A DNA stretch of 64,000 nt from Streptomyces sp. H27-C3 (GTDB lineage Bacteria; Actinomycetota; Actinomycetes; Streptomycetales; Streptomycetaceae), in contig NZ_JASITA010000001.1 of the NCBI RefSeq assembly GCF_030063415.1, positions 248,001 to 312,000 on the forward strand, written 5' to 3'. A program made the translations under genes and the position numbers. Below the pieces are notes generated by a model. The model had not been told where the DNA came from, made no database searches, and worked only from the letters and a program-made list of their open reading frames with translations. Below are positions 19,966 through 29,704 of the stretch, piece by piece. Positions within the stretch are counted from its first letter, which is position 1; every line of letters starts with the position of its first letter.

Positions 19966-21180
19966 CTAGGTGCGGGCGGTCCACGGGCGGGCGTGCAGGG
20001 TCCGTGCGATCCGCGGGCCCAGCCAGCGCTTGAGCCTGCGCAGCGCTTCCAGACGCTCGGTCGCCCGGTCGATCCGGTAGTACAGCCGCGGCGGGATGTA
20101 CGGGAGCAGCGGGGAGTGCCGCTGGCCTAGCAGCGCGAACACCTTCGGCGGCGCGAGGTGGAGGTAGCGCGGAAGGTTCTCGTACCACCGGGCGCTGTAG
20201 CGGGCCGCGCTCTGGACGGACAGCAGCGCCGATCTGCGCTCCCGTTCGTAGCGGGCGAGGGCGGGCCCCAGTTCCGGCTGTCCGCGCAGTGCGCCGGCCA
20301 GGGCGATGGCGTCCTCCAGGGCGAGTGTGGTGCCCGCGCCGATGGAGTAGTGCGTGGTGTGTGCGGCGTCGCCGAGCAGGACGAGGTTGCCGCGGTGCCA
20401 CGTCCGGTTGGTGAGGGTGCGGAAGTTCAGCCACTGTGCGCTGCCGTCATCGTGTGCCCGGCCGATCAGGCGGTGTCCGTCCAGCGGTTCGGCGAAGAGC
20501 CGCTCCAGCAGGGCCAGACTGTCGGCCTCGCTCGCCCGGTCGAGCCCGAGGCCTGTGCGGGTCGCCGGGGAGCACTCGACGATGAAGGTGCTGTGGTCCG
20601 CGCTGAACCCGTAGGCATAGCACCAGATCCAGCCGTGCGCGGTCTCCACGAAGGCGAACGTGAAGGAGTCGAAGAGCTTGGTGGTGCCGAGCCAGATGTA
20701 GGTGTTGTGCCCGACCGCGACATCGGTGCCGAAGTGGTCGGCGTGCCGCTCGCGCAGCTCGCTGTTGACGCCGTCACCGGCGACGACCAGGTCGGCGTCG
20801 GGCAGCTCGGCCCCGGCGACCACCGGATGGTCGAACTCGACGCGCACCCCGAGGGATTCGGCCCGCTCGGTGAGGACCGTGAGCAGGGTGCGACGGCTGA
20901 TGCCGAAGCCCTGGTCGCCCTGGTGCGTGGTGGTGCGCTCGCGGATGTGCGCGGTGCCCCCGCTCCAGCGGACCGAGTTCCCGCTGATGGCCGCCGCGGA
21001 CTCGGGGTCGTTGCCTGCGAGCTTGTCGAGCATGCCGCCCCAGTACGTCACTCCCCAGCCGTACGTCGAACCGGCCGGGTTGCGCTCGTAGACGGTGATG
21101 TCGTGGGACGGGTCCTGCCGCTTCATGAGGATCGAGAAGTACAGGCCGGCGGGCCCGCCGCCGACACAGGCGACCTTCAC
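19966..21180 (-). CDS. FAD-dependent monooxygenase, salicylyl-CoA 5-hydroxylase-like
   Basis: A 404-aa group A flavin hydroxylase. VKVACVGGGPAGLYFSIL is the dinucleotide motif, YERNPAGSTYGWGVTYWGGMLDKL resembles salicylyl-CoA or anthraniloyl-CoA hydroxylases, DADLVVAGDGVNS is the DG motif, and GNLVLLGDAAHTTHYSIGAGT is the GD motif. The GTG start has GGGAG 7 nt upstream. It is the stand-alone form, without the reductase-like C-terminal half found in bifunctional homologues. The neighbouring SDR pseudogene suggests the remains of an aromatic-acid catabolic set. Substrate specificity is inferred only from similarity. Confidence 0.88.
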   Translation of the reverse strand: MKVACVGGGPAGLYFSILMKRQDPSHDITVYERNPAGSTYGWGVTYWGGMLDKLAGNDPESAAAISGNSVRWSGGTAHIRERTTTHQGDQGFGISRRTLLTVLTERAESLGVRVEFDHPVVAGAELPDADLVVAGDGVNSELRERHADHFGTDVAVGHNTYIWLGTTKLFDSFTFAFVETAHGWIWCYAYGFSADHSTFIVECSPATRTGLGLDRASEADSLALLERLFAEPLDGHRLIGRAHDDGSAQWLNFRTLTNRTWHRGNLVLLGDAAHTTHYSIGAGTTLALEDAIALAGALRGQPELGPALARYERERRSALLSVQSAARYSARWYENLPRYLHLAPPKVFALLGQRHSPLLPYIPPRLYYRIDRATERLEALRRLKRWLGPRIARTLHARPWTART

Positions 21181-21250
21181 ACACACACTCCCTCTCCATA
21201 ACGAAAAGTAGTCAATTCGCGACACAAAGTAGCAGATGCGGTGTGTGTTC

Positions 21251-21707
21251 TCAGTGCGCGGCCCAGCCGCCGTCGAGGGGGAGCGAGATGCCGGTGAGGA
21301 ACGATGCCTGCGGGCCACACAGATAGGCGACCGCCTCCGCGACCTCGTCCGGCTCGACGAGGCGCTTGACGGCGGAGTCCTTGATGGGGCGCACCAGTTG
21401 CAGCCCGGCGTTGTTGACCAGGATGTCCGTGCCCGCCGCCGCCGACTCCGCCGTCCAGGTCGGTCAGGTCCGGGGCGAGCGGCTCGACGGTGCCTCTGAG
21501 CCCCCGGGCCCGCTGCACATCGGCCACGAGAGAGACCAGGGTGTCGAACCCGCAGGTCGCGGTCCACGGCGGTGACCTTGGTGCCGACCGCCGCGAGCCG
21601 CAGCACACAGGCCGGCCGATGCCGCCCGCGGCGCCGGTGACAAGCGCTCTGCCGCCGCCCAGGTCGAGTGCGGCGGCGTGTGGAGGGGGTGCGGTGGGCG
21701 CGGTCAT
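21251..21707 (-). pseudogene. Short-chain dehydrogenase/reductase remnant
   Basis: The N-terminal frame gives LDLGGGRALVTGAAGGIGR (the SDR TGxxxGxG motif). Continuation needs at least two frame changes (LRLAAVGTKVTAVDRDLR, then VEPLAPDLTDLD), and the C-terminus reads VEPDEVAEAVAYLCG to the SDR ending LPLDGGWAAH before the stop at 21251. At about 150 codons it is some 100 shorter than a normal SDR, and the YxxxK catalytic part is missing. It ends 71 nt upstream of the monooxygenase start on the same strand. Confidence 0.75.
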
Positions 21708-21720
21708 GGTCACGACCCTA

Positions 21721-21782
21721 ACGACCTCGGAGGCGGAGTCGCAGGACGCCGGGAGCCCGCGCACTATTGCCCCCGAGGTCGT
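21721..21782. repeat. MITE-like short element, copy 1 (62 bp)
   Basis: Bounded by ACGACCTCGG (21721-21730) and its reverse complement CCGAGGTCGT (21773-21782). About 60 bp, including GCCCGCGCACTATTGCCC, recur with few changes in inverted orientation at 40686-40745. It lies 14 nt upstream of the SDR pseudogene. Confidence 0.7.
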
Positions 21783-21825
21783 AAGCAGCGGCCGTCGTGC
21801 GACCGATGTGGCCGCCGCCCATACT

Positions 21826-22305
21826 TCAGAGCTGGGTGGTGGGCTCGAACCATGCGGGTGCGTCGGTGAGTGACTGCTTGATCCTCAGCAGGGCGAAGTC
21901 ATTGAGCTCCGGGAGCGCGTCCACCGGGAACCAGCCCACTTCCAGCGACTCGTCGTCGTTGACCCGCGCCTCACCACCGACGGCGCGGCACCGGAAGGTG
22001 ATGTCCATGTACTGGCACAGGTCGCCGTTCGCATACTGCACCGGCTTGAGGGCCTGGACGAGGACGACCCGTTCCGGCTCGCACACCACGGCCGTCTCCT
22101 CGAACACCTCGCGCACGGCTGTCGCCGCCGGCTCCTCCCCGGGCTCCGGGATCCCTCCGACGATCGACCACTTGCCGTCGTCGGAGCGCCGACCGAGGAG
22201 CACGCGCCCCGCGTCGTCGAAGACGATCGCACTGACACCCGGCAGGAAAAGGAGCTGGTGGCCCGCGGTGGCCCGGATTTCGCGGATGAAGTCGGGTGTT
22301 CCCAT
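21826..22305 (-). CDS. NUDIX hydrolase
   Basis: A 159-aa NUDIX protein. The Nudix box runs GGIPEPGEEPAATA then VREVFEETAVV, containing the REVxEE metal-binding core. SAIVFDDAGRVLLGRRSDDGKW is the preceding beta strand region. It probably hydrolyses a nucleoside diphosphate-linked substrate in the cytoplasm; the substrate cannot be read from the sequence. It ends 27 nt from the next gene (lnt) on the same strand. Confidence 0.92.
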   Translation of the reverse strand: MGTPDFIREIRATAGHQLLFLPGVSAIVFDDAGRVLLGRRSDDGKWSIVGGIPEPGEEPAATAVREVFEETAVVCEPERVVLVQALKPVQYANGDLCQYMDITFRCRAVGGEARVNDDESLEVGWFPVDALPELNDFALLRIKQSLTDAPAWFEPTTQL

Positions 22306-22331
22306 GACTCGACCCTAACGGCCCGGTGAGA

Positions 22332-23954
22332 TCACTTCGGCGCACTGCCGGGGGTACGGCGGCGGGCCCGCACACCGCGGGCCGCGACCCATCCGAGGCC
22401 GGCGGCAGCGAGCAGTGCGAGCGCTCCCTCGGGGATCGTTCCGAGCCGGGTCGCGGGCGTCAGCGAGGAGCGCAGTGGCACCTCCTCGACCAGTGCGGCC
22501 GGGGTGAACATCCCGCTCTTGCGCACGATCTGGCCGTCCGGCCGGATGACGGCGCTGACCCCGCTGGTGACGGGGACAACGACGGAGCGGCTGTGCTCGA
22601 CGGCCCGCACCCGCGACATCGCCAGCTGCTGGTACGTCATCTCGCTGCGCCCGAAGGTCGCGTTGTTACTGGGTACGGTGATCAGCTGGGCCCCGCCGGT
22701 GACGGTGTCGCGCACCGCCCAGTCGAAGGCCGCCTCGTAACAGGTGGCCAGTCCCACCTTGGTGCCCGCCAGGTCGAAGACACCGACCTTGTTGCCCGGC
22801 CCGAAGTCCCGGCGCACCCGGTCGACGTCCGAGCTGAAGATCCGCACGAAGGACCGCATCGGGATGTACTCGCCGAACGGCTGGACGTGCCGCTTGTCGT
22901 AGGTGGCGACGGGGCCGCGCTGCGGGTCCCACTCGATCAGGGTGTTGCGGAGCTTGCCCTTGTCAGGTGTGAGCACCGCTCCGATCACGGTGGGGGCGTC
23001 GATCGCCTTCACGGCCTCGTCGATGACCCGGCGGGCGTCGTCGTTGCGGTACGGGTCAAGGTCGGAGGAGTTCTCCGGCCAGAGCACGAAGTCGGGCTGT
23101 GGCTCCTTGCCCGCCTTGACGTCGTCTGCGAGTTCTTCGGTGCGCCGTGCGTGGTTGTCGAGGACGGCGCGGCGCTGGGCGTTGAAGTCGAGCCCGAGCC
23201 TCGGCACGTTGCCCTGGATCGCGGCGACGGTCGCGGTGCCGTCCTCGGCCGTGTTGTCCAGGAGCGGCAGCGAGGCGAGCGCCGCGGCGACCGGTACGAC
23301 GACGGCCAGGGCCGCGACGACGGCGCCCCGGCGCGGCACCTCGCCGCTCTCACGGTACGTACGGAACTGGCGGACCGCTTCGTACAGGCCGAAGCCGCAC
23401 AGCGCGACCGCGAAGCCGAGCACCGGGGTGCCGCCGAGTGCGGCGAGCGGCAGGAAGACGCCGTCCGCCTGACCGAAGGCGATCTTCCCCCAGGGGAATC
23501 CGCCGAACGGCACGCGCGCGCGGACCGCCTCGCCAAGGACCCACATGGCCGCGCCCCACAGGGGCCACAGCGGCAGCCTGGTCACCAGGGCGATCCCGAC
23601 GCAGCACAGGGCGACGAAGAGGGACTCGAAGACGACGAGGGCCAGCCACGGCACCGGGCCGACCTCCTCGCCGGTCCAGCTGAGCAGCGGCAACAGGAAG
23701 CCGAGACCCGCCAGGAAACCGAGGCCGAACGCGGCGCGCGGCCGTCGCCCGTACAGACATCCGCCGAGGAGGGCGAAGCCGGGCAGTACCAGCCACCACA
23801 GGGGGCGGGGCGGGAAGCTCGCGTACAGGAGGAGGCCGGAGACCACGGCGGCCATCGGCGCCACGACCCGCCGCAGTGCTCTTTTCCCGCGCGAGGTGGC
23901 ATCGGACTGCGAATTCAGCCGTTCCGGCTCGCCTACGGCGGTGGTGGTGCTCAC
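22332..23954 (-). CDS. lnt: Apolipoprotein N-acyltransferase
   Basis: A 540-aa integral membrane enzyme that N-acylates the lipid-modified Cys of lipoproteins. Six or so TM segments in the first half (VVSGLLLYASFPPRPLWWLVL onward) precede a periplasmic nitrilase domain. The catalytic triad is visible: Glu in VLWPENSSD, Lys in TYDKRHVQPFGEYIP, and Cys in LATCYEAAFDW. A final TM is at LALLAAAGLGWVAARG. The GTG start (VSTTTAVGEPE) was chosen because the family's first TM begins about 35 residues later and upstream sequence is unrelated. Monocistronic as far as can be seen. Confidence 0.93.
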   Translation of the reverse strand: MSTTTAVGEPERLNSQSDATSRGKRALRRVVAPMAAVVSGLLLYASFPPRPLWWLVLPGFALLGGCLYGRRPRAAFGLGFLAGLGFLLPLLSWTGEEVGPVPWLALVVFESLFVALCCVGIALVTRLPLWPLWGAAMWVLGEAVRARVPFGGFPWGKIAFGQADGVFLPLAALGGTPVLGFAVALCGFGLYEAVRQFRTYRESGEVPRRGAVVAALAVVVPVAAALASLPLLDNTAEDGTATVAAIQGNVPRLGLDFNAQRRAVLDNHARRTEELADDVKAGKEPQPDFVLWPENSSDLDPYRNDDARRVIDEAVKAIDAPTVIGAVLTPDKGKLRNTLIEWDPQRGPVATYDKRHVQPFGEYIPMRSFVRIFSSDVDRVRRDFGPGNKVGVFDLAGTKVGLATCYEAAFDWAVRDTVTGGAQLITVPSNNATFGRSEMTYQQLAMSRVRAVEHSRSVVVPVTSGVSAVIRPDGQIVRKSGMFTPAALVEEVPLRSSLTPATRLGTIPEGALALLAAAGLGWVAARGVRARRRTPGSAPK

Positions 23955-24116
23955 CCAGCGGAGTCTACGGTGACCGGCCCGGCGCCCCACAGGCCGGTCC
24001 AACGGCCGATGCAACGTTTCTGCGCATTCTGTACACAAACCCCCGTCCCTGCCGTTACCGTATGCGCCAGTCCCTGCCGCCGGGCCTCGTCGGCCGTCGC
24101 GGGCGGGGCCCGTCAC

Positions 24117-24670
24117 ATGTCGGGGGGTGTGCTGCTCTGCTCGCTCGCCGCGGCACGGGCGCGCCGCGGGACGGCCGCGCCCGCGGGGCTGGTCCTCGCC
24201 ACGGCGCTGGTGGCCGCGGGCTCCTGGGCCGTCGCCGCGGACGCGCTGCCCGGCGGGCTGACCGCATCCCTGGAGGGCCAGCTGAGTGTGAACCGGGTGC
24301 TGCTGTGGCAGGACGCGATCGGCCTCGCCAAGGAGCACCCGGGGCGTGGCGCGGGCCCCGACCGGTTCGGCGAGCTGAGCCCGACCGCGCAACAGACACG
24401 GGACGCCGACGGCAAGCCCCACTCGGCGCTGCTGCAACAGGCCTCTGAACAGGGCATCCCCGGGGTCGTCCTGCTCGGGGGCGTCTACGGCTGGGTGCTG
24501 TAGCGCTCGCCCCGCGCCACCTCGATAGCCCTGACGGCCGCGGCGGCGCAGACCGCGCCGGCCGCCCTGGCCTGCATCGGCAACGCGCTGAGCTTCACGC
24601 CGGTGACGGCGGGAGCGGGGCTGCTCGCCGGGCTGGCCACCACGCGGCGGCTGGGGCAGGACGAAGCGGA
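24117..24670 (+). pseudogene. O-antigen ligase/polymerase-like fragment with in-frame stop
   Basis: The frame reads a TM segment (GLVLATALVAAGSWAVAADA), a Wzy/WaaL-type loop with NRVLLWQDAIGLAKEHP, then DRFGELSPTAQQTRDADGKPHSAL and LLQQASEQGIPGVVLL. This matches the C-terminal Wzy_C region. TAG at 24501-24503 interrupts it, after which the same frame continues plausibly (ALTAAAAQTAPAALACIGNAL) to about 24665. Both the N-terminal TM bundle and the intact C-terminus are lacking, so it is a remnant. Confidence 0.65.
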
Positions 24671-24882
24671 TGCCGCGGTCCCGGAGCCCACGTACGACGC
24701 CCCGGTGGTCGGCCCCGCCCAGTGTCCCGGTTTCGAGATTCGGCATCGCCGATTTCAAGATCGGCGCCCCGCTGACCAGGCGGTTGATGCGGCACACGCC
24801 TCACGTGGTGCGGCCGAAACTCGAATCCACCTCACTGGACTTCCCACGCGGGGCTGTACGTGGGACAGGCACGCCGGCCGGG

Positions 24883-25461
24883 TCAGGCCCCGGCGGGCCT
24901 GCCGGGGATGGCGCGGCTCAGCAGGTCGTGGATAACGCGCACCGCCGCCTCCGCGTCGTCCACCGTCACGGTGAAGGTCTTGCCGTCGCCGAGTTTGAGG
25001 ACAATGCCCTCGCCCCTGCGGACGATCACGGCCGTCCCCTTCTCGGGGCGCCAGCGGTATCCCCAGCCGCCCCACTGTTGCGGTGTGAGCCTCGGCGCGA
25101 ACTCGGCGCCCACCACATGGTCGAGCGGGATGCGGCAGCGGGGCAGACCCATGTGACCGCAGCGCACTTCGAGCGCGTGACGGTCGACCTTGACCGCCAC
25201 GTGCACGAAGGCGAGCGTGCCGTAGAGCATCAGCAGGCCCGCCGCCATGCAGCCGACGACCGACATCACGAGGGGGGCGAGGCCGGAGGTCCACGCGGAG
25301 TCGACCGCGAGTTCGATGCCGAGCGCCAGACATCCCGCGCCGGCGGCCGCGAGCAGCCACTGTCCGCGGTTGGTCGCGCGGCCTGTCCAGGTCTGGGGAG
25401 TGGGCTCCGAGCTGCGCCCCTCGCCGTGGGGGTGGTCCCTCATGCGTAGCAGACTACTCAC
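24883..25461 (-). CDS. Membrane protein with PH-like C-terminal domain
   Basis: A 192-aa protein with two adjacent TM segments (WLLAAAGAGCLALGIELAV and LVMSVVGCMAAGLLMLYGTLAF). A soluble part follows (IPLDHVVGAEFAPRLTPQQWGGWGYRWR, then GTAVIVRRGEGIVLKLGDGKTFTVTV), which has the PH-like bacterial membrane-domain pattern. Function unknown. A later start at Met7 (25443) is possible, since neither start has a clear ribosome site. Confidence 0.75.
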   Translation of the reverse strand: MSSLLRMRDHPHGEGRSSEPTPQTWTGRATNRGQWLLAAAGAGCLALGIELAVDSAWTSGLAPLVMSVVGCMAAGLLMLYGTLAFVHVAVKVDRHALEVRCGHMGLPRCRIPLDHVVGAEFAPRLTPQQWGGWGYRWRPEKGTAVIVRRGEGIVLKLGDGKTFTVTVDDAEAAVRVIHDLLSRAIPGRPAGA

Positions 25462-25512
25462 GTTCCGCGTTCGGGGCAGCGCCGCGTCGGGTGCCTCTGG
25501 GGCGGGCGCCGG

Positions 25513-26298
25513 TCAGCGGGCGGTGCTGACGGCGTCCAGCAGCCGGCCTTCCGCGTACCCGAGTGCCTGCCGGGGCAGCGGGCTGTCACGGCCGCTGAGC
25601 AGCACGGTGAGCCCGTGGTCCGGTGTGGCCGCGGGGGCGGGCTGAGCGCCGATACGACGCAGCGCCTGGGCGGCCACGGCCTCGGCGGATCCGTGGAGCA
25701 CCACGGGCGGCCGGTCCTGCTGCTGGACGGCGGCCCGGATGCGCTCGGTGACCAGTTCGTAATGGGTGCAGCCCAGGACGACGGCCGTTACATCGTTCGG
25801 GGTGAGAGCGGCGGCGGCGGCAATGGCCGCGTCGATGCCTTCCTCGTCGCCGTGCTGCACCGCGTCGGCGAGCCCGGGGCAGGGCACTTCGGTGACGGTG
25901 ACGCCGCCGGCGAAGTCGCTGATGAGTCCGCGCTGGTACGGACTGCCAGTGGTGGCGGGCGTGGCCCAGATGGCGATGGGTCCGCCGCTCGCCGCGGCCG
26001 GTTTGATGGCCGGAACCGTGCCGATGACGGGGATGCCGGGCTCCAGTTCCGCGCGGAGCGCGGGCAGCGCGTGCACGGACGCCGTATTGCAGGCGACGAT
26101 CAGCGCGTCGGGGTGGTGCGCCGCCGCTGCCTTCGCGACGGCGAGCGCGTGCGCGGTGACGTCCTCAGGGGTGCGCGGTCCCCACGGCATCGAGTCCGGG
26201 TCGGAGGACAGCACGAGTGCGGCGTCCGGCCGAAGTCGGCGTACCGCGGCGGCCGTAGGCAGCAGGCCGATTCCCGAGTCCATCAGCGCGATCTTCAC
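25513..26298 (-). CDS. Aspartate/glutamate racemase family protein
   Basis: A 261-aa enzyme of the Asp/Glu racemase superfamily. Both catalytic cysteines are present: VACNTAS (Cys70) and LGCTHYEL (Cys177), plus the N-terminal MDSGIGLL, the usual substrate-binding Asp-Ser. The layout resembles MurI glutamate racemase, but it may not be the housekeeping MurI because the surroundings hold no cell-wall genes. Cytoplasmic and PLP-independent. Divergent from the glycosyltransferase gene by 58 nt. Confidence 0.88.
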   Translation of the reverse strand: MKIALMDSGIGLLPTAAAVRRLRPDAALVLSSDPDSMPWGPRTPEDVTAHALAVAKAAAAHHPDALIVACNTASVHALPALRAELEPGIPVIGTVPAIKPAAASGGPIAIWATPATTGSPYQRGLISDFAGGVTVTEVPCPGLADAVQHGDEEGIDAAIAAAAALTPNDVTAVVLGCTHYELVTERIRAAVQQQDRPPVVLHGSAEAVAAQALRRIGAQPAPAATPDHGLTVLLSGRDSPLPRQALGYAEGRLLDAVSTAR

Positions 26299-26356
26299 CC
26301 GGTCACCATAGTCGACCGCCCTTGCGTGCCCGTCGGGGTGGGGCAGACTTCGGTGG

Positions 26357-27529
26357 ATGAGTGCCCTTGCCTGGATTGCCGTGGGATCACTGGTCGTGTG
26401 GGTATGGCTGGTGCTGGGTCAGGGCTTCTTCTGGCGTACGGACATAAGGCTGCCCCCTCGCGAGGCCCCGGCCCACTGGCCGGATGTCGCCGTCGTCGTC
26501 CCGGCGCGCGACGAGGCCGAGGTGCTGCCTTCGAGCCTGCCGTCGCTGCTGGCGCAGGACTACCCGGGGAGGGCCGAGGTCTTCCTGATCGACGACGGGA
26601 GCACGGACGGTACGGGCGAGCTGGCCCGGACGCTGGCGGTGCGGCACGGCGGGCTGCCGTTGACGGTGGCCTCTCCCGGCGAACCGGAACCCGGCTGGAC
26701 CGGCAAGCTCTGGGCGCTGCGGCACGGCATCGCGCTGGCGCGCGTCCGGGAGCCGGAGTTCCTGCTGCTGACGGACGCGGACATCGCGCACGCTCCGGAC
26801 AGCCTGCGCGAGCTGGTCGCCGCCGCCTGCTCGAACGATCTCGACCTGGTGTCCCAGATGGCGCGGCTGCGGGTCGTCAGTGGGTGGGAGCGACTGGTCG
26901 TGCCGGCCTTCGTGTACTTCTTCGCGCAGCTCTATCCGTTCCGCTGGGTGAACCGGGCCGGCGCGAGGACGTCGGCCGCCGCGGGCGGTTGTGTGCTGTT
27001 GCGGACGGGGATCGCGGTGCACGCGCGGGTGCCGGACTCGATCCGCCACGCGGTGATCGACGATGTGTCGCTGGCCAGGGCAGTGCGGCGGGTCGGCGGC
27101 CGGATCTGGCTGGGGCTCGCGGAGCGGGTCGACAGTGTGCGCCCGTACCCGCGGCTCGGTGATCTGTGGCGGATGGTGTCGCGCAGCGCGTACGCCCAGC
27201 TGCGGCACAGTCCGCTGCTGCTCGCGGGGACGGTGGCGGGGCTCGCGCTGGTTTATCTCGCGCCGCCGGTCGCGCTGTGCGCCGGTCTCTTGTCGGGCGA
27301 CGCGGCTGCCGCGTGGGCGGGCGGAGCGGCGTGGGCGGTGATGACCGGGACGTATCTGCCGATGCTCCGCCACTACCGGCAGCCGCTGTGGCTCGCGCTG
27401 TCGCTGCCGTTCACCGCGGTGCTCTATCTGCTGATGACGGTCGATTCGGCCGTGCAGCACTACCGGGGGCGCGGCGCGGCCTGGAAAGGGCGCACGTACG
27501 CCCGTCCCGAGACCGCGCCGGACCACTGA
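26357..27529 (+). CDS. GT2 glycosyltransferase, HpnB-like
   Basis: A 390-aa membrane glycosyltransferase. One N-terminal TM (LAWIAVGSLVVWVWLVLGQGFF) precedes a GT-A domain (VAVVVPARDEAEVLPSSLPSLL, LIDDGSTDGT, LLLTDADIAHAPDSL, and an acidic DDVSLARAVRR acceptor motif). Two or three C-terminal TMs follow. This arrangement matches the hopene-associated glycosyltransferase HpnB. No other hopanoid gene is in the window, so a hopanoid role is unproven. Confidence 0.88.
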   Translation: MSALAWIAVGSLVVWVWLVLGQGFFWRTDIRLPPREAPAHWPDVAVVVPARDEAEVLPSSLPSLLAQDYPGRAEVFLIDDGSTDGTGELARTLAVRHGGLPLTVASPGEPEPGWTGKLWALRHGIALARVREPEFLLLTDADIAHAPDSLRELVAAACSNDLDLVSQMARLRVVSGWERLVVPAFVYFFAQLYPFRWVNRAGARTSAAAGGCVLLRTGIAVHARVPDSIRHAVIDDVSLARAVRRVGGRIWLGLAERVDSVRPYPRLGDLWRMVSRSAYAQLRHSPLLLAGTVAGLALVYLAPPVALCAGLLSGDAAAAWAGGAAWAVMTGTYLPMLRHYRQPLWLALSLPFTAVLYLLMTVDSAVQHYRGRGAAWKGRTYARPETAPDH

Positions 27530-27612
27530 GCCGGTGAATGGCTCGCGCGGCCGAACCGCAAAGCGGCCGCCGCGCCGGACAAGCACGTGACCGGCCGCAT
27601 CACCGACCGTGG

Positions 27613-27638
27613 GATCACTGGCTGGTTGGCCAGTGATC
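27613..27638. terminator. Bidirectional terminator between glycosyltransferase and TerD genes
   Basis: GATCACTGGC (27613-27622) pairs with GCCAGTGATC (27629-27638), a perfect 10-bp stem with a 6-nt loop between convergent genes. Confidence 0.8.
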
Positions 27639-27647
27639 ACCGGGCGG

Positions 27648-28916
27648 TCATTTCCTGCCGGGGGTCCAGTTCATGCCCCAGCCATAGGCGTAGTCGATGG
27701 TGCGCTGCGGGCTGACTCCGCGTTCCGGTACGAGATAGCGGGCCTCTCGGCGCACGGTCAAGTCGCCGCCCTCATTGGTGATGAGGGCCAGTGCGGCGAC
27801 GGTCGAAGGCACGGTGCACTCGTCGAGCGAGAAGTCGATGGGGGCGCCGTGCTGTGGTGTGAGCGTGACCGTGGCGTGCAGATCCGCGAATGAGCGGGCG
27901 CCTTCATAAACGGCGACGAAGATCAGGACGCGGCGGATCTGGTCCTTGTGGTCCAGACTGACCGTCAGATTCTCGCCGGTGCTCACGGCGCCCGTGCGGT
28001 CGTCTCCGTCGAGATGAATGAACGGCGGCTGGTTGAGCGCGCCGAAGGCATTGCCGAGCGCCTGGACGACCCCCTTGCGGCCGTCGGTCAGTTCGTACAG
28101 GGCGCACAGGTCGAGGTCGAGGTCGCCATGCATGGCGACGGCCCGGCCGAGCTTGGCGCCCCACCCCTTGAACTGCTTGCGCACCTCCCAGTTGAGGTTC
28201 ACGCGCATCGTGCCCGTGGTGCCGCCCTGCTTGGACAGGGAGACGGTCGGGGCCTCCTTGGTGAGCGTGATCTTCGTCAGCCGGACCGGGGCGGCGGGGG
28301 GCGCGGCCGACGGGGCAGGGGGCGGCGGCGGTGCCTGCACCGGCGCGGGAGCCCGCACAACGGCGGGGGGCGGAGCCGGGGCCGGCTGCTGGGGCTCGTC
28401 GACACTGATGCCGAAGTCCCTGGCGAGCCCCTCCAGGCCACTGCTGTAGCCCTGCCCGACCGCACGGAACTTCCAGGCTCCCTGGCGCCGGTAGAGCTCG
28501 CCGAGGACGAAGGCCGTCTCGACGCTCGCGTCCTGGCTCTCGAAGCGCGCGATCTCGGCGCCGTTCGCCGCGTCGAGCACCCGGACGTAGAGGCCCGGCA
28601 CCTGCCCGAAGTTGCCGCCGTCGGCTGAAGCGGCCACCACCACGGTCTCGACGGCGGGCTCCACGCGCGCGAGGTCGACGGTCAGTACGTCCGTCACGGT
28701 GTCCCCGCCGGGGGTCTTCCCGTCGTACCTGACCGCACCCGATCCGTGCGTGGGCTGGTTGTAAAAGACGAAGTCCGCGTCCGAGCGAACCTTTCCCGCC
28801 ACCAGCAGGAGGGCCGAGGCGTCGACGTCTGGCACGCCGGGCGCCGAACGCCAGCCCAATTCGACGCGCACGGCCGCCGCCGGCACCGGAACATTGGTTC
28901 CCTTAAGCATGGACAT
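27648..28916 (-). CDS. Tandem TerD-domain (TerA/TerD-like) protein
   Basis: A 422-aa cytoplasmic protein with two TerD-type Ca2+-binding domains joined by a Pro/Ala-rich linker ([20 protein letters not shown]). The first (residues 1-175) has [21 protein letters not shown] and [20 protein letters not shown]. The second has [34 protein letters not shown] (acidic metal-site residues) and ends [10 protein letters not shown]. TerD proteins occur in tellurite and stress-response (Ter) systems. The start at MSMLKG (28916) is preferred over the ATG five codons upstream because GGGGG lies at proper spacing and MSMLKG begins the family motif. Confidence 0.9.
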   Translation of the reverse strand: MSMLKGTNVPVPAAAVRVELGWRSAPGVPDVDASALLLVAGKVRSDADFVFYNQPTHGSGAVRYDGKTPGGDTVTDVLTVDLARVEPAVETVVVAASADGGNFGQVPGLYVRVLDAANGAEIARFESQDASVETAFVLGELYRRQGAWKFRAVGQGYSSGLEGLARDFGISVDEPQQPAPAPPPAVVRAPAPVQAPPPPPAPSAAPPAAPVRLTKITLTKEAPTVSLSKQGGTTGTMRVNLNWEVRKQFKGWGAKLGRAVAMHGDLDLDLCALYELTDGRKGVVQALGNAFGALNQPPFIHLDGDDRTGAVSTGENLTVSLDHKDQIRRVLIFVAVYEGARSFADLHATVTLTPQHGAPIDFSLDECTVPSTVAALALITNEGGDLTVRREARYLVPERGVSPQRTIDYAYGWGMNWTPGRK

Positions 28917-29191
28917 GCTCGCCCCCATCACGGGTCCGGGTGTCTGAAAAATACCGCGCGGCCAAACCTATTCCCCAGCGGCCGTCGGGGTTCACGACGA
29001 CCTGCTGAAGATCACGCGCCGACCGCGGGTAACCCGTGGCCAGGAGCGGTCTTTACACGATCCCAACACTTCACGGCGACCGATTTTCCCAAGTTCGCTC
29101 GGATTAGGGGATCCGTCATCACTCCCCACACGCAAAACAACCCTCTTATCGGGCTCCCCAACCAGAACATCTTCGGCTTAACTTATGTGCC

Positions 29192-29662
29192 ATGACCTCC
29201 CCCCGCTCCACCTACGGCGGCGGCTACTACTCCGCCCCGTCCTTCCCGGACACTCCGATCTACGACTCCCTCGTCGCAGAGCGGGGTACACCCCAGATCG
29301 CGCCCATCCGGGTCCCTTCCGCGTACGACACCGGAAACAGCTATCTGCCGGCCCTTCCGGCGGCGCTGCCCGCGCTCGGTCCCGCCCAGTCCCAGTACCA
29401 GCAGCCCGCGTACGGCTACCCGCAGGCCGCTCAGCAACCCGTGCCGCTGCAGCACGCCGCCCCCGCGCAGTACATCCCCGCGCCCTACATCCCGCAGCAG
29501 GCGGCGAGCCCCCGCGGCTACCCCGGCGCCCAGCAGCCCCAGCAGCGCCCGGGGTCGGCCACCGGGTACGAGGCGATGCGCCCCGCCGCGCCGCGCCCCG
29601 CGCCCGCTCCCTCGCCGTACGACGATCCGTACAACCGTCAGTACCAGGGCGGGGGCTACTGA
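29192..29662 (+). CDS. Pro/Gln/Tyr-rich low-complexity protein (DUF6643-like)
   Basis: A 156-aa protein. A conserved-looking head (TSPRSTYGGGYYSAPSFPDTP, then IYDSLVAERGTPQIAPIRVP) is followed by a long Tyr/Pro/Gln/Ala-rich disordered tail (YQQPAYGYPQAAQQ). I recall this head from a Streptomyces-specific family, probably DUF6643; function unknown. No TM or signal. Divergent from the TerD-like gene across 275 nt of comparatively AT-rich DNA that probably contains both promoters. Confidence 0.82.
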   Translation: MTSPRSTYGGGYYSAPSFPDTPIYDSLVAERGTPQIAPIRVPSAYDTGNSYLPALPAALPALGPAQSQYQQPAYGYPQAAQQPVPLQHAAPAQYIPAPYIPQQAASPRGYPGAQQPQQRPGSATGYEAMRPAAPRPAPAPSPYDDPYNRQYQGGGY

Positions 29663-29704
29663 CCGGCTCGGTGCGGTGTCCGACCCGGCTGGCAGGATGG
29701 CCCC

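Noticed and set aside
22326..24503. A 725-codon plus-strand frame across lnt
   Set aside because: Most of it is antisense to lnt and carries no motif; only the end (from 24117) reads as a real gene fragment, which is reported separately.
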